Source: Anaeramoeba flamelloides
Taxonomy: Eukaryota; Metamonada; Anaeramoebidae
Length of the DNA stretch: 64,000 nucleotides
NCBI GenBank assembly: GCA_027625915.1
Contig: JANTQA010000023.1
Coordinates: 14,818,001-14,882,000, forward strand
Direction of reading: 5' to 3'
Shown: positions 10,301-21,660 of the stretch, in pieces
How positions within the stretch are numbered: the stretch's first letter is position 1
Layout of the letters: each line of letters opens with the position of its first letter
The notes under the pieces: generated by a model
Database searches by the model: none
What the model was told of the DNA's origin: nothing
Seen by the model: the letters and a program-made list of their open reading frames with translations, nothing else
Program-made: the position numbers and the translations under genes

Positions 10301-11363
10301 AATAAAGTTAAATTAATTTTTTGGAAATTTAAAAGTTTGAAACAAATGAAGCTTAAATTTAAACAATATAGCTTATACTTTTCAAATATTTGTAATCGGC
10401 TTTTTCAAACTTTAGTTTACTGGTGAAAAATTAATTTACTTTTTAAAAGTCCTAACAAAACAAATAAAACTATAAATTGTGAAAATTTTTTTTGAATTTA
10501 TCCTTCTAAATTCCAAAAAATTATATTACTGCTTATCTCGATTTTTTTTTGACTAGAAAGATTTTTTAGACAAAATTCTTCTTTTAAATATAATTCTTGT
10601 AATTCTTATTTTTGAATTTATTTTTATTTTTATTTGATTAAATAATAATTTAAATGGGATTTTTTTGACGATATCCACCAAAACATAAAAAATTTAACAG
10701 TTTAGTTATTTTTTTTTTTATTTTTAAAATACAAGTCTTTTACAAATCATATTATAGAATCTTTTGATCAGTAAAAATAGATTAATTAATTACAATTAAT
10801 AATCATTTTCTATTTTTTTTTTTTTTGAAATCTATGTTGCCTTTACTATTTTTTTTAATCTTAACAAATTATTTCTTTTATACAAATAGGGAATTGAAAA
10901 AAACTTTCTTCCCACGTTTGCAAAAGGTGCTTATGAATATCAACCACAAGAAGAAGGAGAACTATTTGTTCATATGGGTGAAATTTATGAAGTAGTTTCG
11001 CAACATTTAGAAGAAGGAGGAGAAAATGAAGATCCAAGATGGTGGACTGTAAAAAATTTACAAGGCGAAAAAGGCTTAATACCATCTTCATATGTCGAAA
11101 TTTTAGAAAATTATGTTCCAAAAATTGAGGATATTGAGGAAACAAAGAAAAAGAGAGGTAGAGTAATGGGTAAATTGGAATCACTTCGGGATCAAATAGA
11201 CCAATTACAAAGATCAATATTATCTTTAAAAATTAACAATGAGCGAATAAATAACAACTGCCTTGAATTAAAGCAAACACTGAATGAACAAAAAGAATAT
11301 CGTGTAGAATTAGAAGATTATATTAAACAACAATTTCCAAAGGAAACTGAAGAATTTCTTTAA
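7351..11363 (+). CDS. RhoGAP-SH3 protein (5' end not found)
   Basis: A Rho-family GTPase-activating protein with a C-terminal SH3 domain and coiled coil. Three exons are visible: open from 7351 (acceptor possibly 7384) to 7849, 9801-10078 and 10890-11363, with GT-AG introns of 1951 and 811 bp and matching phases (1 and 0). The RhoGAP domain begins near NPIFGKPLFEAL, has the arginine finger in GIYRIPGS and the LYLRELPEPLLTYDFY block, and finishes in exon 2 with LHCLPTTNYET and NLAVVIGPNLL. SH3 is in exon 3 (GAYEYQPQEEGEL, WW, GLIPSSYVEIL), followed by a coiled coil and TAA. This order resembles BAR-RhoGAP-SH3 (GRAF-like) regulators of actin and membrane curvature. There is no ATG before the domain, so at least one upstream exon is missing; a BAR domain is expected but unseen. 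Intron 1 carries a family-T MITE. Confidence 0.87.
8601..9125 (-). mobile_element. MITE family T, copy 2, in RhoGAP intron 1
   Basis: Reverse-orientation copy of the element at 745-1277. The best end is at 9103-9125 (GGTGTGTCCAACTTTTTGGAAT). The internal GATCGATCAA motif and the internal CATTATTTTGGACACACC motif (about 8930-8948) are both kept. The opposite end near 8601 is strongly diverged. The - strand open frame at 8953-9177 is not conserved in the other copies. Confidence 0.65.
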
Positions 11364-11944
11364 TGTCATTTTTTAACTTCTTTTTTTAAATCACTTTTCG
11401 ATTTTCCATTTTACATTTTTATATTTCTAATCTTCAGAATCAGTTTTTTTTTTTTCTTTTATATTATATGATTATTTTTTCTCAAGAAAGAAAGTTTTTT
11501 CTTCATAATAAATAATCAAAATGAAAATGTATTTATATTTTCTTAAAAATTTAATTCAAAAAAAAAAATAATTAAAGACATAGTAAATATATAGGTAGCA
11601 TTACTTGGGTTCATTTATTGATTTTTTCATGACAATTTGCTAGATCAAAAAATAATTTATGATTAAAGTTATTACCATGATTCACTACGAACCTATTTTC
11701 GATAATTAAAGACAAACACTTAAAATTATCAATAGTAATAAAATAGTAATTTTTCAAAGTTTTATATATAGAGATTTGGAAAATATTTATATTTTATCCT
11801 TTTTTTTTTTAATTAATACTTCTTGTGAATCAAGTACTTTTAATTGAATTACAAAACTTCAAATCGATTAATACCCCTTTTAAAAAAAAAAACTCAAAAA
11901 AAAAAAGTTTTCAAATAGTCCATACCTTTTTAAAAGTGTTACAT
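11364..11944. other. RhoGAP 3' flank
   Basis: T-rich 3' flank of the RhoGAP gene with AT homopolymers and no recognisable element. The next recognisable sequence is repeat W copy 2. Confidence 0.4.
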
Positions 11945-12885
11945 AAAGAAAATTTCCGAAGGGAATGGTAATATTTTATAGTTTTTAAAAAATTCTAATT
12001 GTAAGTATATTACTGAAAAATATTTTTTGAAAGCAACCAGATATAAAGAATTTTTGAAACCAAAATTGCATTTTTACTCTATTGGTGAAAAGAAAATGAT
12101 TCAAAGTAAATCACGGTTTGAATCTTTAAATTTTCAATTCTTTGAATTTATATTATGATTCAATTTTTGAGATTTAATTAAATAATTTTTTGAATTGAGA
12201 AATGTTTTTAGTTAACAGTCTAATAAATCAAAGGGTAAAAAAAAATTGACACTGAAATGTATTTTTTAAAGAAATCTTTTCCTTTTGGAAAATCACATAA
12301 GAAATATCACCTTTTCTGATAACCTTGTTAAATTCAAGAATAAAAATAAAAACGTGATAAATATATAGTTTGGTAGATTTTTTTTTTATTCTTTATATTC
12401 TGAAGTTGGCTAAGAAGAAACAAGACATTACCTTTTATTTCTCAACTCTTTCAAATTTATAAATATTTAACCAAAACATTTTTTTCAGATTGACTTACAA
12501 AATTCTTTTGTTTAATATTTTTATCAAACAAAGTCAAAACAAATAGTACTGTTTCCAAGACTAAAGTAAAGGTGTTGAATTCTTGGAATCAAAAAACAGT
12601 TACAAAAGATTCAATTCAGAATAAAAGAAAATTTTAGAGAAAATTTCAATTGAACTCTATAAATTATATTGAGTTTTTACAAAATTGAAAGAAAATAAAT
12701 AGTTTTCAAACACAAACCAATCCAACCAATAAATCTTTATTTCTAAAGAGGAATTTAATAAATAGTATATTTTCAGAATCCAATCAAGAATTAGATGAAT
12801 TAAATGAAAATAAAATTTTTTAATTCATTTTGAAAATTCTTTTGATATGAAAAGTAATTTTGTATTTCAAAAATTTAACAAACAA
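11945..12885 (-). repeat. Long dispersed repeat W, copy 2
   Basis: The reverse complement of 2460-3436 over nearly its whole length, with many substitutions and small indels. Clear landmarks are the CTATTGGTGAAAAGAAAATG stretch near 12080 and the TTTTATCAAACAAAGTC stretch near 12520. It appears non-coding. Confidence 0.6.
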
Positions 12886-13689
12886 AAGTTTTTCCATGAA
12901 GAATTAATAATAAAACCAATTAAAGAAGAAGTAATTATATCAAATATGGAATGCAAAAGATCAATATTTAAATGTTTTTTATTTGTTTTTTCTTGATCAA
13001 TTTTTGATTTTTTTTTTATTTACATTTTTTAATTGATATATAAATTTATTGTTTTCTTATAAATTCAATTTCCCCATTAATTAAAACATTTATTTATTTA
13101 GTTTAGGAAATGAGTTTTTTTATTCTCTTTTTCAATAAACTGGGGTACTCATATTTGATCATATGTTACTACTCCCATAATTATAAATGGTAGGAATTTT
13201 TATTTTCGATAAGTGTTTAATTAAAAAGATTATTTTTTTTTATTCAGTTTTTACATAATTTATCACAAATTGTTTCAGTTAAAATATCAATATTTCTTCA
13301 AAGGTTATTCCTTTTAATTGTCTTTTTAAGGGGAAATAGAGTAATAAAAATAAAAAACAAGAACAATTTTATTAAAATGAGAATCATAAACAAACCCCAA
13401 TTGATTCTCTCTAAAAAAAATGTAACTCTAAAAAACTGATTGTTCTTTTAAAAAAATCATCATTAAATTATTTTTCAAACGATTTTGAATAAAATTCCCT
13501 AAAAAAAATTTTCTATTGAGAATAATTGATTTTTCCCAAAATACAAGTTATTCCTTTTATAAATCAAGTTAACGGACACTGTGTTATAGGAAAAAAATAG
13601 GTATACACTGAATCTTTGAAATCAAATCTAAAGATCATTTTTTTATTTTTAATTTTTATTGGCCTAAATAATCTCTTCACTTTACAAGA
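12886..13689. other. Intergenic AT-rich DNA
   Basis: No gene, hairpin module or MITE was recognised. It separates repeat W copy 2 from the leader of the next gene. Confidence 0.4.
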
Positions 13690-13813
13690 AACCAAATACA
13701 CAACCTTTTAACAAAAAACAATAAAATAAAAAATAAAAAAAACAAACAAAAACACAACACAAGTCTAAACAGAACTCAACCCAAAGACAACAAAACAAAA
13801 CAGATCAAACAAA
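13690..13813 (+). promoter_or_regulatory. T-poor, CAA-rich leader of the 13814 gene
   Basis: The last ~120 bases before the ATG are almost free of T and dominated by A and C (ACAAAACAAAACAGATC next to the start), a sharp break from the T-rich flanking DNA. This looks like an unstructured 5' UTR. The transcription start cannot be placed from sequence alone. Confidence 0.4.
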
Positions 13814-14827
13814 ATGAACCAAAGCCAAACAAATTCCCTTTTTAAAAAAATGATCTCACCACTCACAAAAAAACAACACAAATACCTTGATTCGAAAGAT
13901 TATGGCCACCAAAAAAAAATGTTTAACAAATATGTGCCCGATCACTTAAGGGATAGTTGTTTGTATATTGGTGAGATTACCAATTATGTGCAATTTTTTA
14001 AGATTATTTCCACATTATTCCCAGCGATCAAATTCCAGATCCTTGACAACGATAACTCCCTTTTGGAATTCCCAAAGGAATGGTCTTACGTGCTCTCGCA
14101 TTGTCGGTGCATCGAGCACCGTAATTTTCTTGATGGTGTTCGAAATTCTTTAGAAAAGGTACACATGTACCCGAACAAGAAAAAGAATCCAAAGTGTTAT
14201 TCTTACATTTACCTCAAGGAAAAGCCAAGGGCACCAAAAAAAAAAAAAGTGAAAAGAAGGAAGAAAAAAAAAAAAAACAACCAATATTGCAAGTCTCTAT
14301 CCGACAAAAAGCACTTTTCAAACAGCTTCGGCGGTAGTAGTAGTAAAAGAAGTACTGCAAAGACCGAAATCCGGCTGTCAAGGGATCCTCTTTTGACCTT
14401 TTCTCCGATCCTGAACTATAAAAATTTAGTACCGAACGATCTGAAAGAAAAAAATATGTTCATGCTAAACAAAAAGGATCGGAAACGGAAAAGAAGAACG
14501 AAAAAAGAAGAAATCAAAATTGAAGTTGAAAAGGGGAACAACGACAACAGTCTCAATGACAACATAAAAAATTCAAACCTTAACCATAACGATTTAATGT
14601 TGACATTTGAAGATCTAATCCCAGAGAAAATTTTTAATCCAAAATTTGAAGAAACAATCAGCCTCCAAAGCAAGCCTGTGGAGCAAAGCCAGCAATTCCA
14701 ACTCAGCGAAACAAGCCAGCTAAGCCAGCAAAGCCAGCAAACCAACGAAAATTCATTACAGAATTGGGACGAAGTCACGAAGGAATTGGACTATTTAAAA
14801 GCCATTAATGGAGATTATGATTTCTAA
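13814..14827 (+). CDS. Basic putative nuclear protein, possible initiator-binding (IBD-like) domain
   Basis: An intronless 337-residue ORF from ATG to TAA, richer in G/C than its surroundings and preceded by a T-poor leader. Residues 1-140 look like a compact folded domain (CLYIGEITNYVQFF, LLEFPKEWSYVLSHCRCIEH, RNFLDGVRNSLEKV). Then come a Lys/Arg block at about 140-160 (nuclear-localisation-like), a second basic patch near 220, and an acidic, Ser/Gln-rich tail with SQQSQQ-type repeats. The arrangement suits a DNA-binding transcription factor. The first domain loosely recalls the winged-helix IBD of the Trichomonas initiator-binding protein IBP39 (spacing of IG, a W and an RNF motif), which would fit a metamonad. 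That resemblance is from memory and unverified; otherwise the protein is unrecognised. Confidence 0.75.
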   Translation: MNQSQTNSLFKKMISPLTKKQHKYLDSKDYGHQKKMFNKYVPDHLRDSCLYIGEITNYVQFFKIISTLFPAIKFQILDNDNSLLEFPKEWSYVLSHCRCIEHRNFLDGVRNSLEKVHMYPNKKKNPKCYSYIYLKEKPRAPKKKKVKRRKKKKKNNQYCKSLSDKKHFSNSFGGSSSKRSTAKTEIRLSRDPLLTFSPILNYKNLVPNDLKEKNMFMLNKKDRKRKRRTKKEEIKIEVEKGNNDNSLNDNIKNSNLNHNDLMLTFEDLIPEKIFNPKFEETISLQSKPVEQSQQFQLSETSQLSQQSQQTNENSLQNWDEVTKELDYLKAINGDYDF

Positions 14828-15799
14828 ATAATGCCAAATTCCTTTTGAAAAAAATTTTAATTTTATCTCAAAAGTTTAATAAGGAAGATTCAAATTAATG
14901 AGAGAGAATTTTCGTTTTTAATTGCTTGGTGAGTTTGTGAAGATCTTTTTATTATTTCTTTGAATTGTAAAGAAACGATTTTTGGAAATTAAAATAAAAA
15001 TGTTTTTTCATTCATTTAAATAGGAAATTACAGTAATCATCAAGAAAGAAATGTGAAGTTTTTTTAATTTTTGTTTTTTTGTTAATTCTCTTGGTTAACA
15101 ATAATACTTTAATCTTCTTTCTTGTTTTAATTTATTATTTCTTTCAAGAATTTCTTTTTTTTTTTAACTAAAAGTCTTTATTTATTGCAATTTCAACAAT
15201 TTTTTATAAAAAAAAAAAAAAATTCTTTTCTTTTCTTTGGTTTTACAATTTTTACAACTGTTTCATTTTTTTAAAATTTTTACTCTTTTTTTTGTGTGAA
15301 AAGCGTAATGAAACAAATTTTTTTTTTTCCTTTTTTTTGGTCATTTTTTTGTTATATTCAAAAACAACCAAATTTATATTTTGTTATAATTGCTCATTTC
15401 TTATATTTTCTTGATATAATTACACAATTTCTTCACAAATATGACCTTGGATAACATCTTAAATATTATAATTATCTAAAAATCTACAATTGTCTACAAA
15501 GTAAATTAATATCCATTTAGAATTGTTATAAATTGAAATTAGTTTTTAAGTAAAAAATTTTTATAAAAAAAATATTTTATTGAGTAAAATAACAAATTAG
15601 AGGATTTGGCAATATCTTTTTCAATTGGTTATAAATAAGTCAAAAATAAGATAAAAATTATTTCTAAAATAGTAAAAAAATATACAAATTCAGGTACATA
15701 GTGCCCCACTTTTCGGAGTCGTGGAATACCAATTGATATAGCACAGTTTTTGGAATCTTATTTATTACTGATAATCTTTCTATCGGGTCTTTACTCCTC
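14828..15799. other. Intergenic AT-rich DNA
   Basis: Dominated by long T and A runs after the 13814 gene. No gene, LINE or MITE was recognised before the hairpin array at 15809. Confidence 0.4.
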
Positions 15800-15808
15800 C
15801 TGTTTCAG

Positions 15809-16075
15809 GAGAAGTGCCGTCAAGTGCCGTCAAGTGTCTAGGTTTTCTTGAGGTTTTCTATTTTATTTATAAAATCTATCAATTTTCCAAATAAATAGAA
15901 AAATCAAGAAAACCTAAAAGCGCTTTTTTTTAATTTAAGAAATTAAAAGAAAATTTATAAACTTTTCTTTTTATTTCTCAAATTAAAAAGAAGTTAACAG
16001 AAGTTTTCCAGAATTCGAAAGAATTTAGTAAAATCAAGGATTTTACTCAATTCTTTCAAATCCTGGAAAACATAA
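15809..16075. repeat. Hairpin module array A-B-C (A loop empty)
   Basis: The leader GAAGTGCCGTCAAGTGCCG is followed by A (15840-15915), B (15924-15989) and C (16001-16071). Module A here has no B in its loop, so it serves as an empty-site reference for the nested A(B) copies at 6244-6407 and 45362-45520. No LINE coding sequence or tail adjoins it, so the array occurs here apart from a recognisable LINE. Confidence 0.8.
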
Positions 16076-16743
16076 AGACAGTGGATAATTTTTAATTTGG
16101 TAATGTAAATGATATAATATTTTTTTTACTTTAATATTTTAATTAATTTACTTCTTCTCTTTTTTTAGTAAATTTTCTTTAATTACTCCTTTCTCACAAT
16201 AATTAAATAAATAAATAAGATAAAAATTAGAAAATCGCGTGATTGCAGATAATTGTGATATCTTTCAAAAAAAAAAATGTGTGGATTGTATTCAATGGTG
16301 AGAATCGATAATATTATGGTTTGTGTAAAAATTGCGATATTCTATAAAATTGGGATAATTGCTTAAATATTGTAATAAAATGTAGCAATATTGTGAAAAA
16401 AAAAAAAAAAATACAATATAAGAGTTTATTTCTTTGAAGACTAATTGAACAATATTTTTAGAAAGAAAAATTATATTTGATAAAAAACAGATATTGAAAT
16501 AAAAATTAATTTTAAAAAAAAAATCAAAAAAGAAACTAATTTTGAGTATTAATGGAGTGAAAATTACACTCTAGATGTTCACTTATGATAATTTGAAAAT
16601 GGAAATTTAAGAGTAAAATTATTGATTTTTGGATTGTTTGTGGGAATGGTGCACATATTATTTTTCAAGTTGTAACAGAGAAAACAAAAATTAACAAGAA
16701 AGGCAGAATAAAAGTAAAAAATATAATTAGGTAGAGAATAATG
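16076..16743. other. Intergenic AT-rich DNA
   Basis: Nothing recognisable between the hairpin array and MITE family B copy 1. The GTGAAAATTACACTC stretch near 16557 resembles the 3' end of LINE L1 but is too short to call. Confidence 0.35.
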
Positions 16744-17454
16744 TAAACTCTGTTTTAGTCAAAGGGGCCCAACACTTTTTTCAAGTATAAATTATTTTTT
16801 ATATAATTTACTTTTGAAAAACAACTAAGAAATAATCATAACAATACACCTCAAAGAATTTTTGATACCCATATGAAAGAAAACTAATTAATTCATTGAT
16901 TTTCTTGAAAAATGAAAAATTCAAATTCTTAGGGTCCTATTGAGAAAAACAACAATGTTAGTTTTGAACTTCTACTGGTATTTGAATAATAAATATGAAA
17001 CATTTTTCACTTCATTTTTCATACTTTTCTTTTAGAAATCAAGTCCCCCAATGAAGTGTGTTGGTATTTCTGGTCTCTATTTGAAAAAGGAAATGAAAAT
17101 GAAGTGAAAAATTTTCACATTTATTAAATAAATATCAGGATCAAAGATCGAATAGAATTCCAATAGAAATAAATATGATTTCTCAACAATCATTTCCATA
17201 GTTTCAATGACATTAGAATATGACATTTTTTTACCAAGTGACTATTGATCTTGCAATAAAAAAATTTTTTGCAAATGAATTCCATATTAAAAAAACAATC
17301 AAAAAAAAAACAAAAATGTGAAAAAATAATTTCAATTTTGAAAATTTCCAAAATAAATTTTTTTTTCTAATATCTATGCAAACCCTTAAAACATATGTAT
17401 TTCATTTCATTACAACTAGGCCCCTTTGACTGAAAAATAGTTTATAAGAAATAA
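16744..17454 (+). mobile_element. MITE family B (GGGGCCC ends), copy 1
   Basis: The left end TAAACTCTGTTTTAGTCAAA runs into GGGGCCC and the right end is GGCCCCTTTGACTG..AGTTTA: inverted ends with a TA at each extremity, as for Tc1/mariner-type insertion. Its interior matches 31131-31667 and 60832-61330 but not the MITE-A copies that share the same ends. It carries an extra foldback insertion at about 16973-17145. No transposase was found. Confidence 0.75.
16973..17145. mobile_element. Small foldback nested in MITE B1
   Basis: Arms of about 50 bp: TTTTTCACTTCATTTTTCAT near 17007 faces ATGAAAATGAAGTGAAAAA near 17097. The sister MITE-B copies read straight across this point without it, giving an empty site. 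The ends are CTGGTATTT-like. Confidence 0.6.
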
Positions 17455-17495
17455 TTGGTAAAAAAATAATTGAAAAAAGGCTCAAAAAAGGGTAT

Positions 17496-18010
17496 ATGAT
17501 CAAATTTCAAAATTGGTCAAATTGAAATTTGTCTTATTTTTGAAGAGTTTCTTGATTAATTCCTCGTATGAAAGTTTTTAATGGTTTTTTAGGATTGTAT
17601 GTGGAATAAGTAAATAGATAATTTCAAAATTGGTAGTATTTTATTGCTTAAATTATAGAAAATACAAAATTTTGAAATCATCAATATTAAATATTTTTAA
17701 AAATTTGTACCGAAACCCAATTTTAACCACCAAAGTTAAGTGGAAATTTTTTTCCCCTTAAAACAAGTTGCAAAATTCTAATTGGTGTCTTAATTTTTTT
17801 TTTTTCCAAATACTTGCCAAAATTTTCCAGCATACCATTTAAACCACCTAAACCTACTCTAGCATACTCTAACCTACCCTAACATACCTTAACCTACAAT
17901 TAAGGGGGTTTTAAATACCTACATCCAATATATTTCAATATAATTGATTATTTTGCAAAAATGAGAACTTGACCAATTTTGAAATTTGACCAAATTTGAA
18001 ATTTAATAAT
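17496..18010 (+). mobile_element. MITE family V, copy 1
   Basis: About 515 bp with inverted ends built on AATTTCAAAATT / AATTTGAAATTTAATAAT. A second copy in the same orientation is at 55180-55670. Both contain an internal 10-bp tandem array (here 17855-17897: TACTCTAGCA, TACTCTAACC, TACCCTAACA, TACCTTAACC). It appears non-coding. Confidence 0.7.
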
Positions 18011-19224
18011 TTTCCCCTCAAAAAAGGTTAGCATCTAAATGTGAAAAAAAAACCTTGATTAGTACACAAGTTGAAATATTGAATGTTATAAAAAATAAAG
18101 TTTTGAGATTTTTCAGTATAAATAAAGAGTTTCGTACATTTATGCTAATTTTGGTAATACTATTTGTTGCAAAATACAAAGAACAAAATGTTCATTCATC
18201 TTTCCCAAATTATATTTATCAAATCATATAACATTTCAAATTTTAATACTTAAAAGAAACTTATGTTATTCATTTTCCCTTTGAGAATTGGATAGTTTGA
18301 TGATTTATTTTAATTCTTGAAATGTGCTTTTTTCTGAAAGTTGAATGAAAATTTTGATCTTTTTATTTTGCAATTAACAGTAGTAAACGAAAGGGACATT
18401 TTGGTTTACTAGCTGAAAAGGGTTTTGAATATAAAACCATTGGGTAAATGCTAATAATTTGTTTGAAAAATGAATTTTTTTGAAAAATTAAAAGATTGGT
18501 ATTCACCAAACGATTTTTTGATTAAAATTATTATCAGTATATTAAAATAATCAGAAATTATATTTACTATTCCTGAATTTTGGGTATATGCATGGAATTC
18601 TTTATTTATCTTGTAAAAGGTAAAAACTTAATTTTTTACAACATTCATATACATACTTGTGTACTTTTATATAAAAAATATCATTTTACACCTTTTTATT
18701 ACTAATTTTAGAATAATATAGATTTTTATGGGGAAGTACTGTGATGGTAGAAAAGTTATTTGTTTGACAATAAAGTAATTTTTACCAATAAAAATACACC
18801 TAATAATTCATTTTAATGAAAAATAATCTTTCAATTTAATGATATTTTTGTTTCAGATATTCAATAACAAATATATATATATATATATATATTCCTTGTA
18901 AATATAACCAAAATACTAGATTGAAAATTACAAATTAAATGTTTTTTTATAGATCCCATAAATAAAAATAAACGAGATTAATAGTAAAAACTTTTGAATT
19001 CAAGATTATTGGATTTTTAATCTTTGAATTACTTTTCAAAATTTGGAATAATTTCAAAAAACAAAAGTGTTGTGAATTTAATCTCATGGCCAGAATTTTT
19101 GTGCTATTTTTATTCACGAAGTAAAAATTTTGTATAATTTTTTTGAATCTATTAGTATATAGTCCTTAAAAAAAATACCTTAAATGAAAAAAAATCATGA
19201 CAAGATTTTTATTTACTTAAACTA
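18011..19224. other. Intergenic AT-rich DNA with a (TA)n run
   Basis: No gene recognised. A (TA)n microsatellite lies at about 18870-18892. Confidence 0.4.
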
Positions 19225-19440
19225 TGGAATCTCTTGTGTAATTACAAATATTTTAAATCAAATCCTATTTTTAAATAACCAAATTTTTGATGAACCCTTG
19301 TAATAAAAATTACCTAAAATTCTTTAAAATGGGGTTATATAGAATACCCAATTAATTGTTTGGTAAATAAAGTAGATCTACTTTTTTAGAAAAAAAATCA
19401 AGTTTTATATAGAGTTTTACCAAAGTTTAAAAAATGATAA
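19225..19440 (+). repeat. Dispersed repeat Y, copy 1
   Basis: Matches 28885-29105 in reverse complement, including AAATCAAATCCTATTTT and AAAGTAGATCTACTTT. The boundaries are approximate and the repeat is diverged. Confidence 0.5.
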
Positions 19441-19934
19441 TTTTTATTCTTATTTTTATATCAATTGGATATTGGTTTAAATAAGTGTAATTTTATTAAT
19501 TATCATAGTAATATATGGCTGGGTTATAATTTTCAAGTCTGATTAATAAAAAAAGAATTTGATTTGAAATATTTGCTTATTTAAAACAATTTGACTAATA
19601 AAAACAATTAAAAATCCTTTCAGGAATTATTATCTTGTCCTGTTTTTTTTTTTCAATTCTACTCACCCATAATTTTAAAAAAATACCTTGGAAGTTTTAT
19701 TTAAATTTCCATTTCAACTTTTTTTTATTGCTCTCAAGAAGGAATTTTATTGGTTTAAATGAAAAAGAGATCTTTGTAAAAAACTTTATTTTTGGTAAGC
19801 TGTTTGTTAAGAAATATTTTGAAAATATTGTGATTAAATTTACTTAAATGTACAAAGAACAAAAAAAAATTTGAATTTAACCATAAAAACAACAATAACT
19901 CAATTTTCAGAACATTTTTTTTTTAAATTTCTTT
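19441..19934. other. Intergenic AT-rich DNA
   Basis: No recognisable element. The 70-codon open frame at 19635-19847 is Phe/Lys-rich, as expected of random AT-rich sequence, and is not called a gene. Confidence 0.4.
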
Positions 19935-21250
19935 TTTTTTTTTTTTTTTTTTATTTTTGAAGGGAGGAAATTAATTTCCTCTTACAGCCGTTAGGTTTTT
20001 TTTAATTTAAGAAATAAACAAAAAATTTATTTAATTTTTAGTTTATTTCTTAAATTAAAAAAACCTAGGCACTTCTCCCTAAGTCCAAATTTTTGTTTAG
20101 AAATTGTAATAAAGAATCATAATTTTCTTTTTCATTAACCAATGACAAAATGAATAATGAATCTTTGTTTTAAATAATATCAAAGATATTATTCTTATTA
20201 TTTTTGTTAATTTGAATTAGTTTTTTAATCCAAGTTGTTCGATTTTTTTCATAGGATGGGCAGTCCCATAAAAAATGATCGATATCTTCAATTATTTCTA
20301 GGTTTAAACAATTTTTGCATAAATTGTATAATTTTGTTTTTATTTTATTCTTATCATAAGCATAAGAATATCTATTTAGATAATTTGTGAAATTTCTGAG
20401 TTTTAGCATGGAAGTAGAGCCCTTCCATTTTAAATATTTTTTGTTGTTTGTTGATATTATTATTTTAACTTATAATTTTTAAATATTCTTGACCTTTCCA
20501 TCGAGAACTATTTATTATTAAGTTGTCTCTAAATTGATTAAGATTCATATTTAGTAATTATAAATTTTCTGCTTTCCAATTGATATTTTCATCATCTTTT
20601 TTAGCATGAATTTTAAATTTTTTGATAGGTGTTCAAACCCAAGGGTTTCTAATTTATTTTTGAGTTTAAATCTTCTTTTATATATTGAAATTCGTACTTG
20701 ATCTATTTTTACTTCAGTTTTATAAATTATTCTGGGAGAGTATGGGTTTATTTTTAAAAATTTTGTGACTTTTTTATTTATTTGTAACATCTATCAAGTT
20801 GAAATCTTTTTGATTTAGATTAAATATAACTAGTCCATAAAATAGTTGACGAATGCAGATTGCTTTAAACATTTGTAATTTTACTCCATTAGCTAAATTT
20901 TTTTGTTTAAAAATTCATTTTGATTTTTTTAAAATTTGCTTTTAATTTTTTAAAGTTTTTTTTAAGATGTTTCTTTTTTTCTAGCCAAATTCAAAAGTTT
21001 TTTATTTTTGATAATTGATTTGATTTTAAGGTTTTTTTAGTATTTGGATTCATTCCAAATTCTTTAATAAGGTTGTAAATTATTCTCAACTTTTTATCAA
21101 TTTCTGGAATAGGTCCTTCCATTATTAAAATCAAGTCATCTGCAAACATTTGAACTTGATGAACTAAATCTTTTATTTTTTAAATTAAAAAATGGCTAAT
21201 AAACCCAAACATTAAGGGGGAAAGAGGATCCCCTTGATAAACTCCTAAAT
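19935..21250 (-). mobile_element. LINE copy L5, degenerate and 5'-truncated
   Basis: Read on the - strand from about 21250. It contains an RT motif B/C region (YQGDPLSP and FADDLILIMEG near 21235-21120), then interrupted frames (20551-20790) and the knuckle region CKNCLN..DHFLWDCPSYE (20170-20409). The 3' UTR holds a single B hairpin (19993-20067), then the perfect terminal palindrome GAGGAAATTAATTTCCTC (19964-19981) and a T-rich tail on the + strand. Several frameshifts and stops mark it as older than L1. Confidence 0.8.
19993..20067. repeat. Hairpin module B (single) in the L5 3' UTR
   Basis: The arms AATTTAAGAAATAAAC and GTTTATTTCTTAAATT are fully complementary, inside AGGTTTTTTT / AAAAAAACCT outer arms. 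This subtype differs from the ACTTTTTGAAATAAA subtype (as at 6284) by matching changes on both arms. Confidence 0.8.
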
Positions 21251-21660
21251 TTCTTTTTTTTTTTTATTTGATTTGATTATTGTAAGTCTAAATTGTGTTT
21301 GTTGCTGTTCTATTCTAGGCAACTCTGATTTTTTCCCCTTTTTTTCAAAAAGAAAAAGTCCATCAAAAAAGTAATTTAAAAACCAAATATTTTGAAAAAT
21401 CTCTAACCAACTTTGAAATTTTTCAGGGCCGATTTTAAAAAAAGCAAAAGAAAGGAAGAGCCCAAAGAGTTTAGGACAACAAACAGAAAACTTATAATTC
21501 TCTACTAATTCCAAATTTAAAGGTTTTGTTCAAGGCTGTGAATTGGTCTAGGATCACAAATTACAATTTCGAACATTCAAAAACAAAATTTGAAGCTTGT
21601 AACAAAAAGAAAACCAAATGACAATTAAAAAAATTTTATTTAGAAATGATTTTGTGTTGT
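21251..21660. other. 3' flank of the RPA2-like gene
   Basis: No recognisable element. The - strand open frame at 21245-21514 has no recognisable domain, and no junction explains it as an exon of the gene that ends at 21661. Confidence 0.35.

Noticed and set aside
14416-14778. 120-codon - strand frame with Trp/Leu/Ser repeats
   Set aside because: Antisense shadow of the Lys- and Gln-rich part of the 13814 gene.
17855-17897. Interstitial telomere
   Set aside because: The CCTAACC-like units are 10 bp, irregular, and occur inside both copies of a MITE, so they belong to the element.
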